From NCBI GenBank assembly GCA_000934385.1, contig KN880510.1, positions 40,397-104,396 on the forward strand: a DNA stretch of 64,000 nucleotides. The letters run 5' to 3'. Of the stretch, positions 11,318 through 24,735 are shown in pieces (position 1 is the stretch's first letter; each line of letters begins with the position of its first letter). The stretch comes from Cylindrobasidium torrendii FP15055 ss-10. Its lineage: Eukaryota; Basidiomycota; Agaricomycetes; Agaricales; Physalacriaceae. The translations under genes were made by a program, and so were the position numbers. The notes under the pieces were generated by a model. That model saw only the letters and a program-made list of their open reading frames with translations, was not told where the DNA came from and made no database searches.

Positions 11318-12567
11318 TGTATCGAGGCGGCTCATGAATGGCCTTCTTTCAAATGGCGGTACTACTCATCGACATCGGCCCATTCGGCCCCATCAATTGG
11401 CAATAACATCCTGCTACATGCTTAACACTATCATCATGGTAGCACGAGTCCTCTGGCCCTTTGAAAAAACACGATAGTCTGTCAACCTTCCTTCCACGAA
11501 TGCTTTGAATTCAGCAGGTCAGTTCGCTCGAAACTTGCTGTTGAGTTGGCTGTTCTTAAATGGTTAAAATCTAATGAAGTTGCTCACAGTTCGACTTAAG
11601 CCTATGGGGGCGCTATGTTGGGGGCTCTTTGATTCAGTCACATTTCTGAGTCCAGCCCACTCTTCGTCGTATTTCGTCTTGCAGTTGTTCTCGAGTCGAA
11701 GGGGTTTTCATCGAGAAAGCCCGAATATGTTACAGTATTCGAATATAGCATGGCCACGAATGTAAGCCCTACGACATTTCGCCTCTGGGGTCGTCGTTTA
11801 CGCAGAGTAACTCATGTAGGTCCATATCAAGCAACATATATATTATAATCTCCACGCATGGCTTTTTCTCGGAAGTGCGCTACTTGCCTCAAGCCAGAGG
11901 GGTATTGATCCGCGTCTAGATCTCAGAGTCCGGCGACGATGTCTCCACACCAATGCGTTACCTCGTATTTTTTGCACTTTACATAGGCGAGAACTATCTT
12001 GCTGATCACTGAATATGTTTACTACCGTGGGCTCGCACAGCTTACAGGACAGTGCTGCGGCAGGAAGAACAGCACGGAAGCTTCGCCTATTGCGTCTACT
12101 TACTACGTGGGCTTTTCATTGTTTCGCACTTGCCCATATCCGTACATCCGGAGGCGATCAAATCACGAGATGTCTTTTCCGTTCATCCCTCCTTTCCGAG
12201 GTGGTATTTCTCTTGAAGCTCCCCCGCAAAACTCTTGATTTCAAGGGAAAATATGGGCCTGACGTAGGTGCTATACGATACGGAGCAACCACGGCGACAG
12301 GTCCTACACTCGGATTGGCCATTTTTAATTACCCTCTCCCTCGTGAGGTATAGACACCCAAAAGATAGAGAAACCCGACTCTTCCAGGCATCTCTAGACA
12401 TCGATATGATGTCTGACGCCATGGTATCTTGGCCACAACCGGGGAAACAGACATACGGGGTTCCACCCGCCTTCATAGTGCACAGTCTTGTTGGACCGTT
12501 GGATCTGCGGCAAAACGTAGGAAACACGCAGTTCCTGCGTCGAACATCTAGAACATATTGTGTGAGG
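11318..12567. other. Intergenic region upstream of the TmpA-like gene
   Basis: No recognisable gene. From about 12268 the plus strand is open in the frame of the downstream protein, so part may be 5' UTR or a longer N-terminus of the TmpA-like gene. Confidence 0.35.
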
Positions 12568-14740
12568 ATGGATATAAATGCTAGCTGGGACTCAATGGGA
12601 TGCTATCACACTACCCACCCCTCGAGAACGACTTTGCCACGACCAGACGGAACGTCGACGATGCTACAAGTGCCTGAGAACGATATCGAGCGACCCCCTC
12701 TCAGGATGTCTACGAGCACGTTATGCGACGCGGAGAATGGGGATGGAACCTACGTCTTCACCCGTCAACAGACGGTGGCGGCAGAGGATACACCGGCCCA
12801 TTCGAAGGAGGCCATCACCAGCGACATTTCGTTGACTGCAGTCTCTACACCTCATGCAGCCAAGCTCGATGCTGTATCTCCTCCAGCGACACGTAAACGT
12901 AAAGTTCGCAAATTCAACAAATGGATGGCTTTCAAGTTATGGTTTAACACATATAGGTACGCTGGGGATGCTAATATACTATCCGCTGACTCTGACGCCG
13001 TTACAGGAGATTATGGACCTTTGTTGTCATCTTTAACATCGTTGGCCTTGTTCTTGCCGCTACCAGTGTATGGCATTACCCTCGACGTTATACAGGCGCG
13101 TTCGTCCTCGGAAACCTTCTTGCCTCCGTCGCCGTTCGTAATGAGCTCCTTGGACGCGCACTGTATCTCATCGTCAATACTCTTTTTGCCAAGGTGGACA
13201 AGCTTCTTTAAAGTCTAATTTGTCTGTATTTACCCTTTGACAGTGGACTCCCTTGTGGTTCCGACTGGGTTGCACATCCTTCCTCCAACATCTTGGCGGG
13301 ATTCACTCTGGTTGCGGCGTCTCTGGTCTGGGATGGCTTGTGTTCCGGATTGTCCTCATCGCCACAGACGTACGAAATATGCATGGCGCCGTTGTCGTGA
13401 TGGGAGGTGTCACTAGCCTGGCCATTGCCACTACTATCCTCGCTGCCCTGCCGTGGATTCGTAATACATACCACAAGTTAGCCCCTACAATGCTTTTAGT
13501 CGGACGATAAGCTAATCATTTTTGCAGCATGTTCGAGTGGCATCATCGTTTCGTTGGCTGGTACGTTCAATTCCTTGTCTGAGCGATTAGCTTATTGAGA
13601 GTCCGTCTCTAGGTTCGCTTTGATATCAAGTATGTGGATTCTCGGTCCAAAGGGATATGCGCTCATGTAGCTCACTTCAGCCTGGGTATTTGTTATCCTC
13701 GGCGATAGCTACAACATCGATGAACAGAGATGGGATGCGGACTCGACAATAGTGAAGCAGCAAACCTTTTTCTTTTGCTTGGGCATGACTTTTTTGTGAG
13801 TCTGGCAGACACACTTGGGACCATTTCTTCTCATGCACTATAGCATCATCTTTCCCTGGACGGTTACTCGTAAGGTTGCAGTGGAGGTCGAAATCGTAAG
13901 TGTCATAACTTCAATCGCTTGGAATTTGCACCAACCAATATGTTGTAGCCGTCGTCGAAAGTGGCGATTCTAAAGTTCAAGCGTGGTATGCAGCAAGGCA
14001 TGCTCGCAAGGATTTCTCGAGGTCCCATTTCTGAGTATCATGCCTTTGGTATAATCTCGTGCGTCGAGGCGTAACGCCAAATCGTTCATAATTGACTCTA
14101 TGTGTAGCGAGGGAACACACACTGATGCTCACTACCTGGTATGCGGTGTCCAAGGCGATTTCACCCGCGGGTTAGTCGAAAACCCTCCGACACATGTATG
14201 GACGAGGGAGCTCAAGGTGACTGCACTCTCCAATACATCAAAGCTCTACAAACGCGGAATTCGTATCGTCACTGGTACCGCTATTGGGGCTGCACTGGCG
14301 ACCTGCATCCAGAGCAAGGATTGGTAAGTATTCCCCGTTGGCAGCTCTCGCGTATCTGAATCTCCATCAGGTATCTCATTTGGGTCGGCTCAGACCAACA
14401 GAAGACATTCGGGCCATCCATCAACAAGATGATTGCTGATCACGTCGAGCCCGAGCGTAGGACACTCTGGGACTCCAAGGAGAGGGGTGCGCTCAATGAA
14501 CATGGAATCCTACTCCAATTAACTAATCAACAGGCGGACGCCCCGACTTGATGAAGCTTTTGACGGAAACATACGATTCCTGGGGCGCAGAGGTTGTGTT
14601 CATCACCTCAAATTGGACAGGTAACAAGACGATGATGGAAGGATGCAAGTCTGAAGGCATTCCGGCTTTTGTGAGTACAACTCCTCACCTCGTTTTCTCC
14701 GCTGAGCCATCCGTCACAGGGCACATTGTGGGATTTCTGA
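12568..14740 (+). CDS. TmpA-like integral membrane protein
   Basis: Resembles the fungal TmpA family of membrane flavoprotein-like proteins (TmpA affects asexual development in Aspergillus nidulans). Twelve exons: 12568-12956, 13007-13193, 13244-13476, 13528-13560, 13613-13629, 13681-13795, 13844-13895, 13949-14058, 14108-14323, 14371-14486, 14534-14670 and 14720-14740. They encode 541 residues. After a polar N-terminus ending KVRKFNKWMAFKLWFN come several hydrophobic segments (FVVIFNIVGLVLAATSVW, LVFRIVLIA, LAIATTILAALPW, FFFCLGMTFF). The soluble C-terminal half contains GIRIVTGTAIGAAL, LIWVGSDQQKTFG and the end GIPAFGTLWDF. Substrate and redox partner cannot be inferred. The start is uncertain because the frame is open upstream; other in-frame Mets lie at about 12268 and 12598. 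Confidence 0.78.
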
Positions 14741-15051
14741 ATACCAATCAATCTTCATGGACAAATAATTATATATATATAATCAGCACGTTCAGACATG
14801 CCGCTTACACTCGCTTATGATCGTTACCCACATATGTGCATAATTCAAAGGGCTTTTATCATGACTTTTGAGCAGTATCCCCAGTGGCTTATAAGATAGT
14901 CCGACTTTTATAGCAGGAGAGCGGTCTCCGAAAACGCCGATCTCGATCACGGATAAAGTCCCGAAGTGCCAAAAAATTAGAGCAGGCGAGTTCGAGTCAA
15001 CCAGCAACTTCGACTTCGACCACATTTCCGCTGCGTACGCCGGGACTCACG
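14741..15051. promoter_or_regulatory. Promoter region of CPA2 with a short TA-rich tract
   Basis: 310 bp between the TmpA-like stop and the CPA2 start. An (AT)n tract lies at about 14765-14782. No specific binding site was assigned. Confidence 0.35.
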
Positions 15052-18000
15052 ATGAGCGTGTTCCGAAGCGCGTCGTCGGTGCTGCGACAATTACCGCGGA
15101 TATCCACCCGACCATTCTCGACGTCCAAACCCTCCTTATTTGCATGCACTGGGCCCGCGCGTGCAGTCGCCGCGCCAGCCGTCGGCGACTATGCGTCTAG
15201 CGGTGACGAGAGCGTCCTGAACTCCCCCTCAGAGATTGCTCGTCGAATTTCCGCCAAGGTGCTTCCCAAGATGCCCAAGCCTGACGTGAAAAAGGTCGTC
15301 GTCGTCGGTAGTGGTGGCCTCAGCATTGGCCAGGCAGGAGAATTCGACTACTCAGGCTCGCAGGCACTCAAGGCTCTCAGTGAAGAAGGAGTGCAGGCAG
15401 TCCTCATCAATCCCAATATTGCAACATGGCAAACCTCGCACCAGCTCGCGCATGAAGTGTACTTCATCCCGGTCACTGCGGATTATGTTGCATACGTACT
15501 CGAGAAGGAACGGCCCGACGGTATTTTGCTCACCTTTGGCGGACAAAGCGCGCTCAATGTTGGTATTGCACTGGACAAGATGGGCATCCTCGAACGGCTG
15601 GGCGTACAAGTCCTTGGCACACCCATTCGTACGCTTGAAATTTCTGAGGATCGTGACCTATTCGTACAGGCGCTAAAGGGTGCGCCGCCTGACACATCCC
15701 GCGTCCAATGGCTTATCATTTTCCAGAAATCGATATTCCCGCCGCGCAGTCCACGGCTGTCTCGTCTGTCAACGCTGCCCTTGCTGCCGCCGAAGAAATA
15801 GGCTACCCGGTTATCCTCCGCTCTGCTTTCACTCTGGGTGGCCTCGGTTCTGGCTTCGCCAATAATGCAGATGAACTTCGTGATCTTTCCGCCAAATCTC
15901 TTTCGCTTAGTCCTCAAGTGCTTATCGAGCGTTCAATGAAAGGCTGGAAGGAGTTGGAGTATGAGGTCGTTCGTGATGCTGCCGACGTACGCCTTTCCCC
16001 TCCTCCTCCGACGCGTTTTCTGACTCATGCCAGAACACAATTATTTGCTGCAACATGGAAAACTTTGACCCCCTTGGAACACATACAGGAGACTCTATCG
16101 TTGTTGCGCCATCACAGACGCTTCCCGATGACGAGTACCACATGCTCCGCAGTGCTGCCCTCAAGACTATCCGCCATCTTGGTGTCGTCGGCGAGTGTAA
16201 CATTCAGTACGCGCTCAACCCCACATCCCGTGAATACTGCGTGATCGAGGTCAACGCCCGGTGAGTTGCACGTTGTCTTGTTCCTGGATTTAATTCTCAC
16301 CTCTTTCTAGGCTGAGTCGGTCAAGGTACATCTAGTTTTCTAGAGAGCCACTCAACGCTAACGAACTACTCAGTGCGCTCGCATCCAAGGCTACAGGATA
16401 CCCGCTCGCATACACCGCCGCCAAGATTGCCCTCGGACACACTCTTCCTGAACTCCCCAATGCTGTCACCAAGACCACCACGGCTTGCTTCGAACCTTCG
16501 CTGGATTACATTGTCACTAAGATCCCCAAGTGGGATTTGGCCAAGTTCTCCACACAGGTCGACCGTGAGGTCGGTTCATCTATGAAATCCGTCGGAGAAG
16601 TCATGGCTATTGGTCGCACTTTCGAGGAATCTCTGCAGAAGGCTATTCGTCAAGTCGACCCTCGCTGGAAGGGCTTCGAGGCTTACATCGAGCCGGAGGA
16701 CCTTGACCGTGTTCTTAGCCGACCAACGGACATGCGTCTTTTTGCTATCGCCTATGCTATGTACAACAAAGGTTACACGGTTGATAAGCTGCACGATTTG
16801 ACCAAGATCGACAAGGTTTGTAGGGCTTCTATGATATTCGTCTGCATGCTAACACCTCTCAAGTGGTTCCTCTACAAGATCGAGAATATTGTGAACACTC
16901 GTAATGAAGTCAAGGCCGCAGGCTCTGTCGAAGCTATCGGACACGACCTCATGCTCCGGGCCAAGCGCATGGGCTTCTCTGACTCTCAAATTGCGGATCT
17001 CGTTTCCTCTAAAGAGGACACTGTTCGTGCCGCTCGCAAATCGCTTAACATTACTCCCTTTGTCAAGCGCATCGATACTCTCGCAGCCGAGTTCCCTGCG
17101 CACACGAACTACCTCTATACCACGTACAACGCATCGGAACATGATGTCGACTTTGAGGAGCACGGTACAATGGTTTTGGGTAGTGGTGTGTATCGCATTG
17201 GCAGCAGTGTCGAGTTCGATTGGTGTGCCGTCACTTGCGCTCGCAAGCTTCGCGACATGGGCAAGCGTACTATCATGATCAACTACAACCCAGAGACGGT
17301 GTCCACCGATTTCGACGAGGCAGATCGCCTTTACTTCGAGGAGCTCGGTTACGAGCGCGTCATGGATATTTACGAGCTCGAGAACTCACAAGGTGTTGTT
17401 GTCAGTGTTGGTGGTATGTTATCCCTTTCTGCTCGTTCCCAGTACTCACGCTTTCATAGGTCAACTTCCACAAAACATTGCCCTCCGTCTGAAGGAGAAC
17501 GGTGTCAATGTCCTTGGCACCGACCCCAAACAAATTGACAACGCAGAAGACCGCCACAAGTTCTCTGGTATCTTAGATAGCATTGGTGTTGACCAGCCCG
17601 ACTGGGTTGAGGTTACCAGCGTTGATGCCGCCAAGGAGTTCGCCAACAAGGTTGGGTCAGTAAAAGCACGCCCCCTCTTCTTAACAATCACTCACCATTG
17701 GTCTAGGTACCCCGTTCTAATTCGCCCGTCCTACGTTCTGTCCGGAGCTGCCATGAACGTTGTTTACGAAGAGTCTGCCCTCGAGTACAACCTTTCCGCC
17801 GCGGCCGATGTGTCCCCACTTCACCCAGTTGTTATTACCAAGTTCATCGACGGCGCACAGGAGATTGATGTTGATGCTGTCGCTCACAAGGGCAAGCTGC
17901 TCGTTCATGCCGTGTCTGAGCACGTCGAAAATGCCGGTGTCCACTCTGGCGATGCTACCCTTGTCCTGCCGCCATTCTCGTTGACCGATGTCGACCTTGA

Positions 18001-18977
18001 CCGCCTTAAAGTTATTGCCGAGAAGGTCGCTGCTGCATTCGAAATATCAGGTCCATACAACATGCAAATCATCAAGAAGCCTTCATCGAACAACGAGGAG
18101 CCCGAGCTCAAGGTCATCGAATGTAACCTGCGTGCATCACGTTCATTCCCCTTCGTATCCAAGATTCTCGGTACCAACTTCATCGATGTTGCGGCTGCTG
18201 CCATTGCGGACACAAACGTCCCTGAGCCTGTGGACCTCATGAAGGAGAAGCGTGACTATGTCGCCGTCAAGGTTCCCTTGTTCTCTTGGACGCGTCTGGG
18301 CGGTGCGGATCCCTTCCTAGGTGTCGGTGCGTACCCCTCTCGAAATACTTTGTCTACTATGCTGACGTTGGATAGAAATGGCATCCACTGGTGAAGTTGC
18401 GAGCTTCGGAAAGGATATTCACGAAGCGTACTGGACATCGTTGCTCAGCACCACTGGCTTCAAGGTTCCCGCCGCGGACTCTGGTGTCCTCATCGGTGGT
18501 GACATCACCAAGCCGGAGATGGCGACTGTGGCAAAGGGACTCGTCGACCTTGGCTTCAAGTTGTACTGCTCCTCGCGAGAGGTCGAAGAATTCTTGACAA
18601 GCCTCCCTCATGTCCCTGCGAAACGAATCTTGTTCCCTACAAAGGACAAGAGAAAGCTCCGGGAGGTGTTTGACGAATACGATATCCAATGTGTTATCAA
18701 CTTGGCCAAGAGCCGGGCGACGACTTTCACGGATGAGGATTATGTTGCTCGTCGGTGAGTTTTCTTTCTTTCGTATCCAAAGTTCTTGGTACTGATGCGA
18801 TTGGCTAGAAATGCGGTTGACTTTGGCTTGCCTTTGCTCAACGACGCGCGGAATGCTCAGCTCTGGGTAGAGAGTTTGGCGAAAAAGATTCCTGAGGGTG
18901 GCTTGAAAAAGTACCGCGAGGAGCATATACCCAGCGAGGTGAAATCGTGGAGGGAGTTTGTTGGTCACCGTGCGTGA
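15052..18977 (+). CDS. CPA2: Arginine-specific carbamoyl-phosphate synthase, large chain (mitochondrial)
   Basis: Makes carbamoyl phosphate from glutamine-derived ammonia, bicarbonate and two ATP for arginine synthesis; the glutaminase subunit is encoded elsewhere. Ten exons: 15052-15679, 15727-15986, 16034-16260, 16311-16325, 16374-16815, 16864-17413, 17460-17655, 17707-18326, 18376-18754 and 18809-18977. They encode 1161 residues. The Arg/Ser-rich N-terminus ([24 protein letters not shown]) looks like a mitochondrial presequence. The two homologous synthetase halves are visible, with [21 protein letters not shown] in the first ATP-grasp half and [18 protein letters not shown] in the second, as well as [14 protein letters not shown] and [14 protein letters not shown]. 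The C-terminal MGS-like domain contains GVLIGGD and INLAKSRA. There is no fused glutaminase, ATCase or DHOase, so it is not the pyrimidine-specific enzyme. Exon 4 is only 15 nt. Confidence 0.96.
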
Positions 18978-19259
18978 TCTGGTGGTTGAATCCTGGCTTG
19001 AGGCTGGGTGTTTGACGAGTTATCATTTGTATATTACTTGCTTCGTCTAGATGTTCGATTCCAATGAAAAGTAAAAACAGGATGTGCAGCGCGCACCATC
19101 CTATAATCAATCTCTCCTCGCTCAAAACTTGTACACTCTCTATGCGAGGTAGCTCAGCTCTAGCTCATTCATTCACATGTATTTACAAATATTCGGAATT
19201 TTGCTTCATTATTATTTGTTTGGACAACGAATTGGACTTGAGAGCAAAACATCAGGACG

Positions 19260-20699
19260 TTAAAGCTTGCTACTTGAGATATTGACACCATTCTCCTCCA
19301 AGAATATCCGTGACAGGTTGCCGACGACTGTAAAGAACGTTCCATAATATCCAGCCTGCTCAGAGCTTGCTTGACCTTGCGCATTTCGCGCCGCGATTCC
19401 TTGCAAGATGATTGCCAACTGCAGAACGTCAAAACGGGCGCCCTCGGGAGCAAGTTCGACCTACTCTGAACATCATCCAGCTTCTCACAAACAGAAGCTC
19501 CGTGATAGGATACGGTTGCCTAATGAGATTGCAGTACTCTTTCTCCATTACTTCGAAGCGGATGGGCACAACAGACGCAGGTTCGCCTTTGAATGTCGCC
19601 AGAATTCCAGCTTTCCCCTTCGATCCAGGGATATCACGACTGGACATGCCCCACGGCTGGGTCATGTTGGCAAAGTCGGCGAGCTGAATATCATCTGTCA
19701 GTCACCGCCACCCGCTGCGGGGAAAGACATACCGGGCTCCCCAGCGTACACAGTTCCCAGTCAAGGATCCCAATGACTCGCGGCTCCGTCTTGTGGAAAA
19801 TGAGATTGTCCAATTTGTAGTCTCCGTGCACAATACGCGTCCCGAGCTTGGTTTCGTCGGGGAGATTCTTGCTGTACCAACGCATCATATCGTCGAAGGC
19901 AGGGATGTCACCAACATATTTGCCTGAGGCCTTGTCCTTGACCGCTGCTTGCGCCTTGGAGACTTTGCTGAGGGATTTGAGCTGCCGCGGGAAGTACGGG
20001 GTGAACGGGCCAAAGTTATCCAGTCCAATGGCTTTGGGGTTGACGGTAGAAAGCGCGCCCAGTGCGCGGACGGCGCCAAGATAGATGGCCTCCTTCTCAC
20101 TTGCAGAGCTGATTTCCGGCAGGTATGGGTCGGTGAAAATACGGCCATCGAGGAATTCCATTATGTAGAATGGCGTTCCAATGACACTGGAGTCTTCGCA
20201 CAGCACGTACGGCGTAGGAACAGGGACGGGCTCGGAAGTGGACTCAGCACCAGAAGCGCGCAGGGTGAGATTGTGTTTGTGAAGAGCGGCAAGGATGGTG
20301 TATTCGCGCTCGACTTGGTGTGCCGTCTTGGAAAGCAGCGCACCAGCAGGTTTCTTGCGTAGTACGAAACGCTGAGATCTGTGGATAAAGTTAGTTTTGC
20401 CCGGAATGTGCACTTTGGCACGCACTTGGCATCTGTGAGGAAGTACGTTGGATTTGACTGCAATAAGTTAAGTAGAATCCTCACTTCAGGTTGAGCGCCC
20501 TACTTGTCCAAACTAGCAGTATCGATTAAAAAGAGAAAACCAAATCATAGCGGTCGCGCACCTTGAATTGCTTCACCTGCAGCGGGACCGTAATCTCTGG
20601 TACGTTGGCGGCAATGTACGCTTCAAGCTTTCCCACATCGAGGGCCGAGCGTATGCCGCCAAATTCGCCGCCAACTTTCTTTGTGTCGTCAGAGGCCAT
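19260..20699 (-). CDS. APH-family kinase-like protein related to the ACAD10/11 N-terminal domain
   Basis: Predicted small-molecule or acyl-CoA-pathway phosphotransferase of 400 residues. Exons are 20699-20562, 20512-20504, 20457-20426, 20378-19733, 19683-19465 and 19418-19260. The motifs follow the aminoglycoside-phosphotransferase fold: nucleotide loop [10 protein letters not shown], Lys in [30 protein letters not shown], catalytic loop [14 protein letters not shown], metal-binding [17 protein letters not shown]. This is the arrangement of the kinase-like domain fused to acyl-CoA dehydrogenase in ACAD10/11; here it stands alone, as is common in fungi. Exon 2 is a 9-nt micro-exon encoding Phe-Gly-Gln of the nucleotide loop. 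The substrate is unknown. Convergent with CPA2. Confidence 0.85.
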
Positions 20700-21262
20700 A
20701 TGTAGAACTTGTGCAGAGTAGAGATAGACGGCGGTAGAAGGCAAGCAACATTTTCAGGTGATGGGAACTCATAACCGTACCCCGCACCGGCATCAGTGAC
20801 CCCCGCCGTGGCACGGCAGCGGTAACCTCCTCTGCCGGTGCCATGTGCTTTGCCATCAATGAACGGTGCCACTCACGACACAATGCGAGGATTAGATACA
20901 CTGCTGTTCTTTCAGAGGATACTTTGCCTCTCTGTTGCACACCACATCCACATCGGAATGAGTTTGTTCAAACCCAGTTCTAGTGCTTAGAAACGAAACC
21001 GCAGCCCCATGCAACCTGCATGCAACCTTGCGAAGTCTTGACTGCCTCGTTTCAGCCCTGATCTCATCTGGAATAGCATCCAATCCAATTTGTTCGCGGA
21101 ATCCAAGGCCAATCGCCGCCATCAGCGGGTGATCGTCGGGGACGCGCTCTGCATTTGGCCACGTGGGCCTACGGTACTCAGTGACGTGGTCTGGCAAGAC
21201 GCGCCTGACTCTGGACTGCCATCTTGCCCCCATCACACGACTGATACTCAGACTTCAATGTC
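20700..21262. promoter_or_regulatory. Divergent promoter region between the kinase-like gene and the SEL1L-like gene
   Basis: 560 bp between divergent starts. Open frames here are short and unsupported. Confidence 0.4.
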
Positions 21263-24200
21263 ATGAAGACCCCGACATGGCTCGCGGTGTTGGCCCTGTT
21301 CCTTGCCTTTGTCTCCGCTACGACGACGAACGATCACACACGGACAGCTGCTTCAGCCTCCCATACTAGTGGCCAGAAGGTGCGTCTCGCTCAGAGAGTC
21401 TGGAACGAATGGCTGAGTTGAACAGAGGTCATCCACCGAGGATGCAGCCACAGAAGGTTGGAACCTTTTGACTGTGGCTTTCTGATGATGCTAACATCTA
21501 GTAGCAACCCGTGCTTACAAGCAGGCCATGCACACTTTAACCGCCCTTTCTTCCATCCCCTCTCCATACCAACCTCTCTCCGTACCGAGCAATGCCCAAA
21601 CAACGTCCATGCTGTCATCTCTAGGTTCCTCTCTTGGTCCAACCGGAAGCATAATACGAATTGTGGATCGACTGCAGCAGCGTGTACTCCGTGTTCTGCT
21701 CGGAACAGGACCCTCTCGGGCAGCAAGAAGAGCGGAGGAAGACTCGAGATACAAATCCGTCAAGGTCCTCGACCTACTACAACATTCCACCGAGCTAGGC
21801 AATCTCGATGCACTCTACACATTGGGCCATGTATCCTTAGTGCGTTCCCCTGCAGAGTCTCGTTGAAAGTCCTAACGCTCCCTAGTTCCCTCCCACCTCT
21901 CATTTCCCATCAAAGCCAAAGCTTGCTTATGACTGCTTTCTCCAACACGCAGAGCTGACTGGAAATGCAACGTCTCAATCCTACCTCGCATTCTTCTACT
22001 CCACTGGATATAGAGAAGTTGTTCCAGTCGACCAAGCTCGAGCACAACTCTACTACACATTCGCTGCAAACGGAGGCGACAAAGGTGCACAGATGGCACT
22101 TGGCTATCGCTATTGGAGCGGTATCGGCACCCTGGAAGACTGCGAACGGGCTTCGGATTGGTACGAGCATGCGGCTGAACAGTCCATGGCGAAATACCGG
22201 TCAGGACCAGTGGGTGGCTTGACACTGCCGCTCACCCCTACGCGTCTCTCTGACCTAGACGGAGGAATTTATGGACCCGGGGCGAGCGTTGCATCCACTG
22301 GTTTGCAGTCGCACCGGGCCGCAATCAAAGCCAGTGCTTCAAGGCAATCCGGAGAAACATGGGAGGACGTCCTGGACTATTACATGGTGTGTTCTATGCG
22401 TCAGCCCGCTTCCATATCCTCATGCATTGTGTCAGTTCAATGCCGACCGAGGCGAGACCGACTTTGCATACCGTCTAGGCAAGCTGTTCTACCAAGGCAG
22501 CATTTACGCGAGCCCTGGTGGCATTGCATCTGGGAGCGAAGGTGTCGGAGAGATCCCTCGCGACTATGTTCGTGCAAGAGAGTACTTCCAATCTATTGCT
22601 CGTCAGGTTTGGCCTCGCGATCCGGCCAACCCCCTGCACCACCGCACTTCGGCGCCGAGGCAACATGCTAGCGACAACGTCCCTCTTGGACATGCTTCGG
22701 CCAGCGCTGGATACCTCGGCCGGATGTACATGCGCGGCGAGGGTGTCACGAAGGATATGGCCATGGCCCGGATGTGGTTCGAACGCGGTGTGGAACTCAA
22801 CGACCGTGAATGCCACAATGGACTGGGACTTTTAATTCGAGATGGTCTAGCAGGATTGAAGAGCAACAAAGACAGTGCTCTCAAACATTTCGCGGTCGCT
22901 GCTGGGCAAGAGCTTGCAGAGGCACAGGTCAACATTGCCAAGTACCACTACACGGCGGGAGAAGAGGCGCTGGCTGCGACGTACTTTGAGACGGCAGTGA
23001 GGCTGGGCTCGCCATTTGAGGCGTACTTCTATCTTGGAAGGATCCATTCGAACAACTTGCGAAGGTCTAGTACGCAGTCCAGCGCTGCTTCGAGCTCATG
23101 TGCGATGTCGGTGTCATTCTACAAACTCGTCGCAGAACGCGGCTCGTGGGAGAATGACTTATTGAGAGAGGCCGAAGCTGCCTGGGCCGCTGGATCGGAT
23201 CGTGGCATGGAGATTGCGATGTTCAAGTGGTGGTTGGCTGCAGAACGTGGCTCCGAAATTGCTCAAAACAACCTTGCGTACATTCTTGATCAAGGTGGGT
23301 CTTCTGATTGGCATTGCTGAACATTCGCTGAGTTATTACAGACAAGAGTGTCCTTCGTTTGACGCGTTTCCAGCCATTCACACCATCAAATGATACAGCC
23401 CAACTTGCGCTCACCCAGTGGACGCGCGCGGCGGCGCAAAAGAACATTGATGCTCTGGTCAAAGTTGGAGACTATTACTACCACAATTTGGGTGTGGCAG
23501 AACTGTCCGACAAACAACGTTATGAGAAGGCGGCGAGCTACTACCAGAGCGCTGCGGATACACAACTAAGTGCGCTGGCGATGTGGAACTTGGGATGGAT
23601 GTACGAAAATGGGATTGGTGTTCCTCAGGTGGGCTTCGCATTCCTTGGTCGTTCTTCCAACAACGCTGACGGAACTCTGTATTAGGATTTCCATCTGGCA
23701 AAGAGACACTATGATTCTGCGCTGGATACGAACCACGAAGCGTATCTTCCGGTATTCCTCTCAATGGCCAAGCTATATGCAAGGAGTATATGGCACACGA
23801 TGATGGGTGGGCAAGATGGGCTAAATTTCTGGACGGATGATGAAGCTTGTGCGTACCTTCAGTATACCGCCGCTCAATCACATTACTCATTTCGCTGCCC
23901 ACAGTACCCATGGAAGAACCTGAACGTCCAAGACTAGAGGAAGCAGCGACGACAGCAAAGAAAGAAGAGCCAACCTTCCACCCTGATCCAGACGACGGCG
24001 CATGGTATATTGGGAAAGCGCGCGACGAGTTCCGCAAACGCAATGGGATGGACGTTCCAGCACACAACGAAGATCCGGTGCAGTGGGCACATAGACGCCA
24101 GGCGCAGGATGCCGCTGACGATGATTACCTTGGAGAAAATGGCTTCCGCGCAAACGGCGGGGATGATGATGAGTTTTTGGAGACAGCAGTGTTGATGACG

Positions 24201-24371
24201 CTTTGTCTAGCTATTGGGGTGTTGATATATCTACGCACAAGGATGGTTGACCGGCTGAGGAGAGAGGAGCGGGAAGGTAGACAGAGGCAGCCGAATGGGA
24301 ACGGGAACCCAGTCAACGGGAATGGTGCATTCCCGCCTGATGCGCGGGGAGACTGGGCGGTTGTGAGGTAG
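21263..24371 (+). CDS. SEL1L/Hrd3-like ER-associated degradation protein
   Basis: Likely the lumenal substrate-recruiting partner of the Hrd1 ubiquitin ligase in ER quality control. Exons are 21263-21379, 21426-21456, 21502-21839, 21886-22386, 22436-23294, 23342-23628, 23687-23848 (splice edge read as 23686) and 23905-24371, giving 920 residues. The N-terminus is a signal peptide (TPTWLAVLALFLAFVSA). Sel1 repeats recur through the body, for example GNLDALYTLGHV, DKGAQMALGYRYWSGIG, GHASASAGYLGRMYMRGEGV, ECHNGLGLLIRDGL, GSEIAQNNLAYILD and SALAMWNLGWMYENGIG. One membrane segment near the C-terminus (TAVLMTLCLAIGVLIYL) is followed by a basic cytosolic tail, giving the type I topology of Hrd3/SEL1L. 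Other Sel1-repeat proteins exist, but signal peptide, length and the C-terminal anchor favour Hrd3. Confidence 0.88.
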
Positions 24372-24735
24372 TATTTATTAAATGCGTGTCGTGTGGGTCT
24401 ATCTTCTTCTGTATATCGTCAAAAGAACTTGCTTTGCTGTCGATTACCAGCTTGCGAGTTATGTGTGTACTTTTGACTCCAAATCAGGCAAAGTAAAATG
24501 CTACTGACAGACAAGGGAGAACAAACTCTGCTGCGAATGGCCGTATGTATCGCGACTGCATAGCCAGAATAGTAGGCAACAAGGAGTTTCCAGTCTCTGA
24601 TGTATCTTTTTATAACACCTAGTTCACCTCGTCCGTCGAAATCACTCTCACACGATTAACTTGAAGCCGACGATTCTGGCAGTATTCTGGGGGTCGAAGG
24701 GCAATGTCTCGAGGGTGCTCCAGTATGTAAGACAA

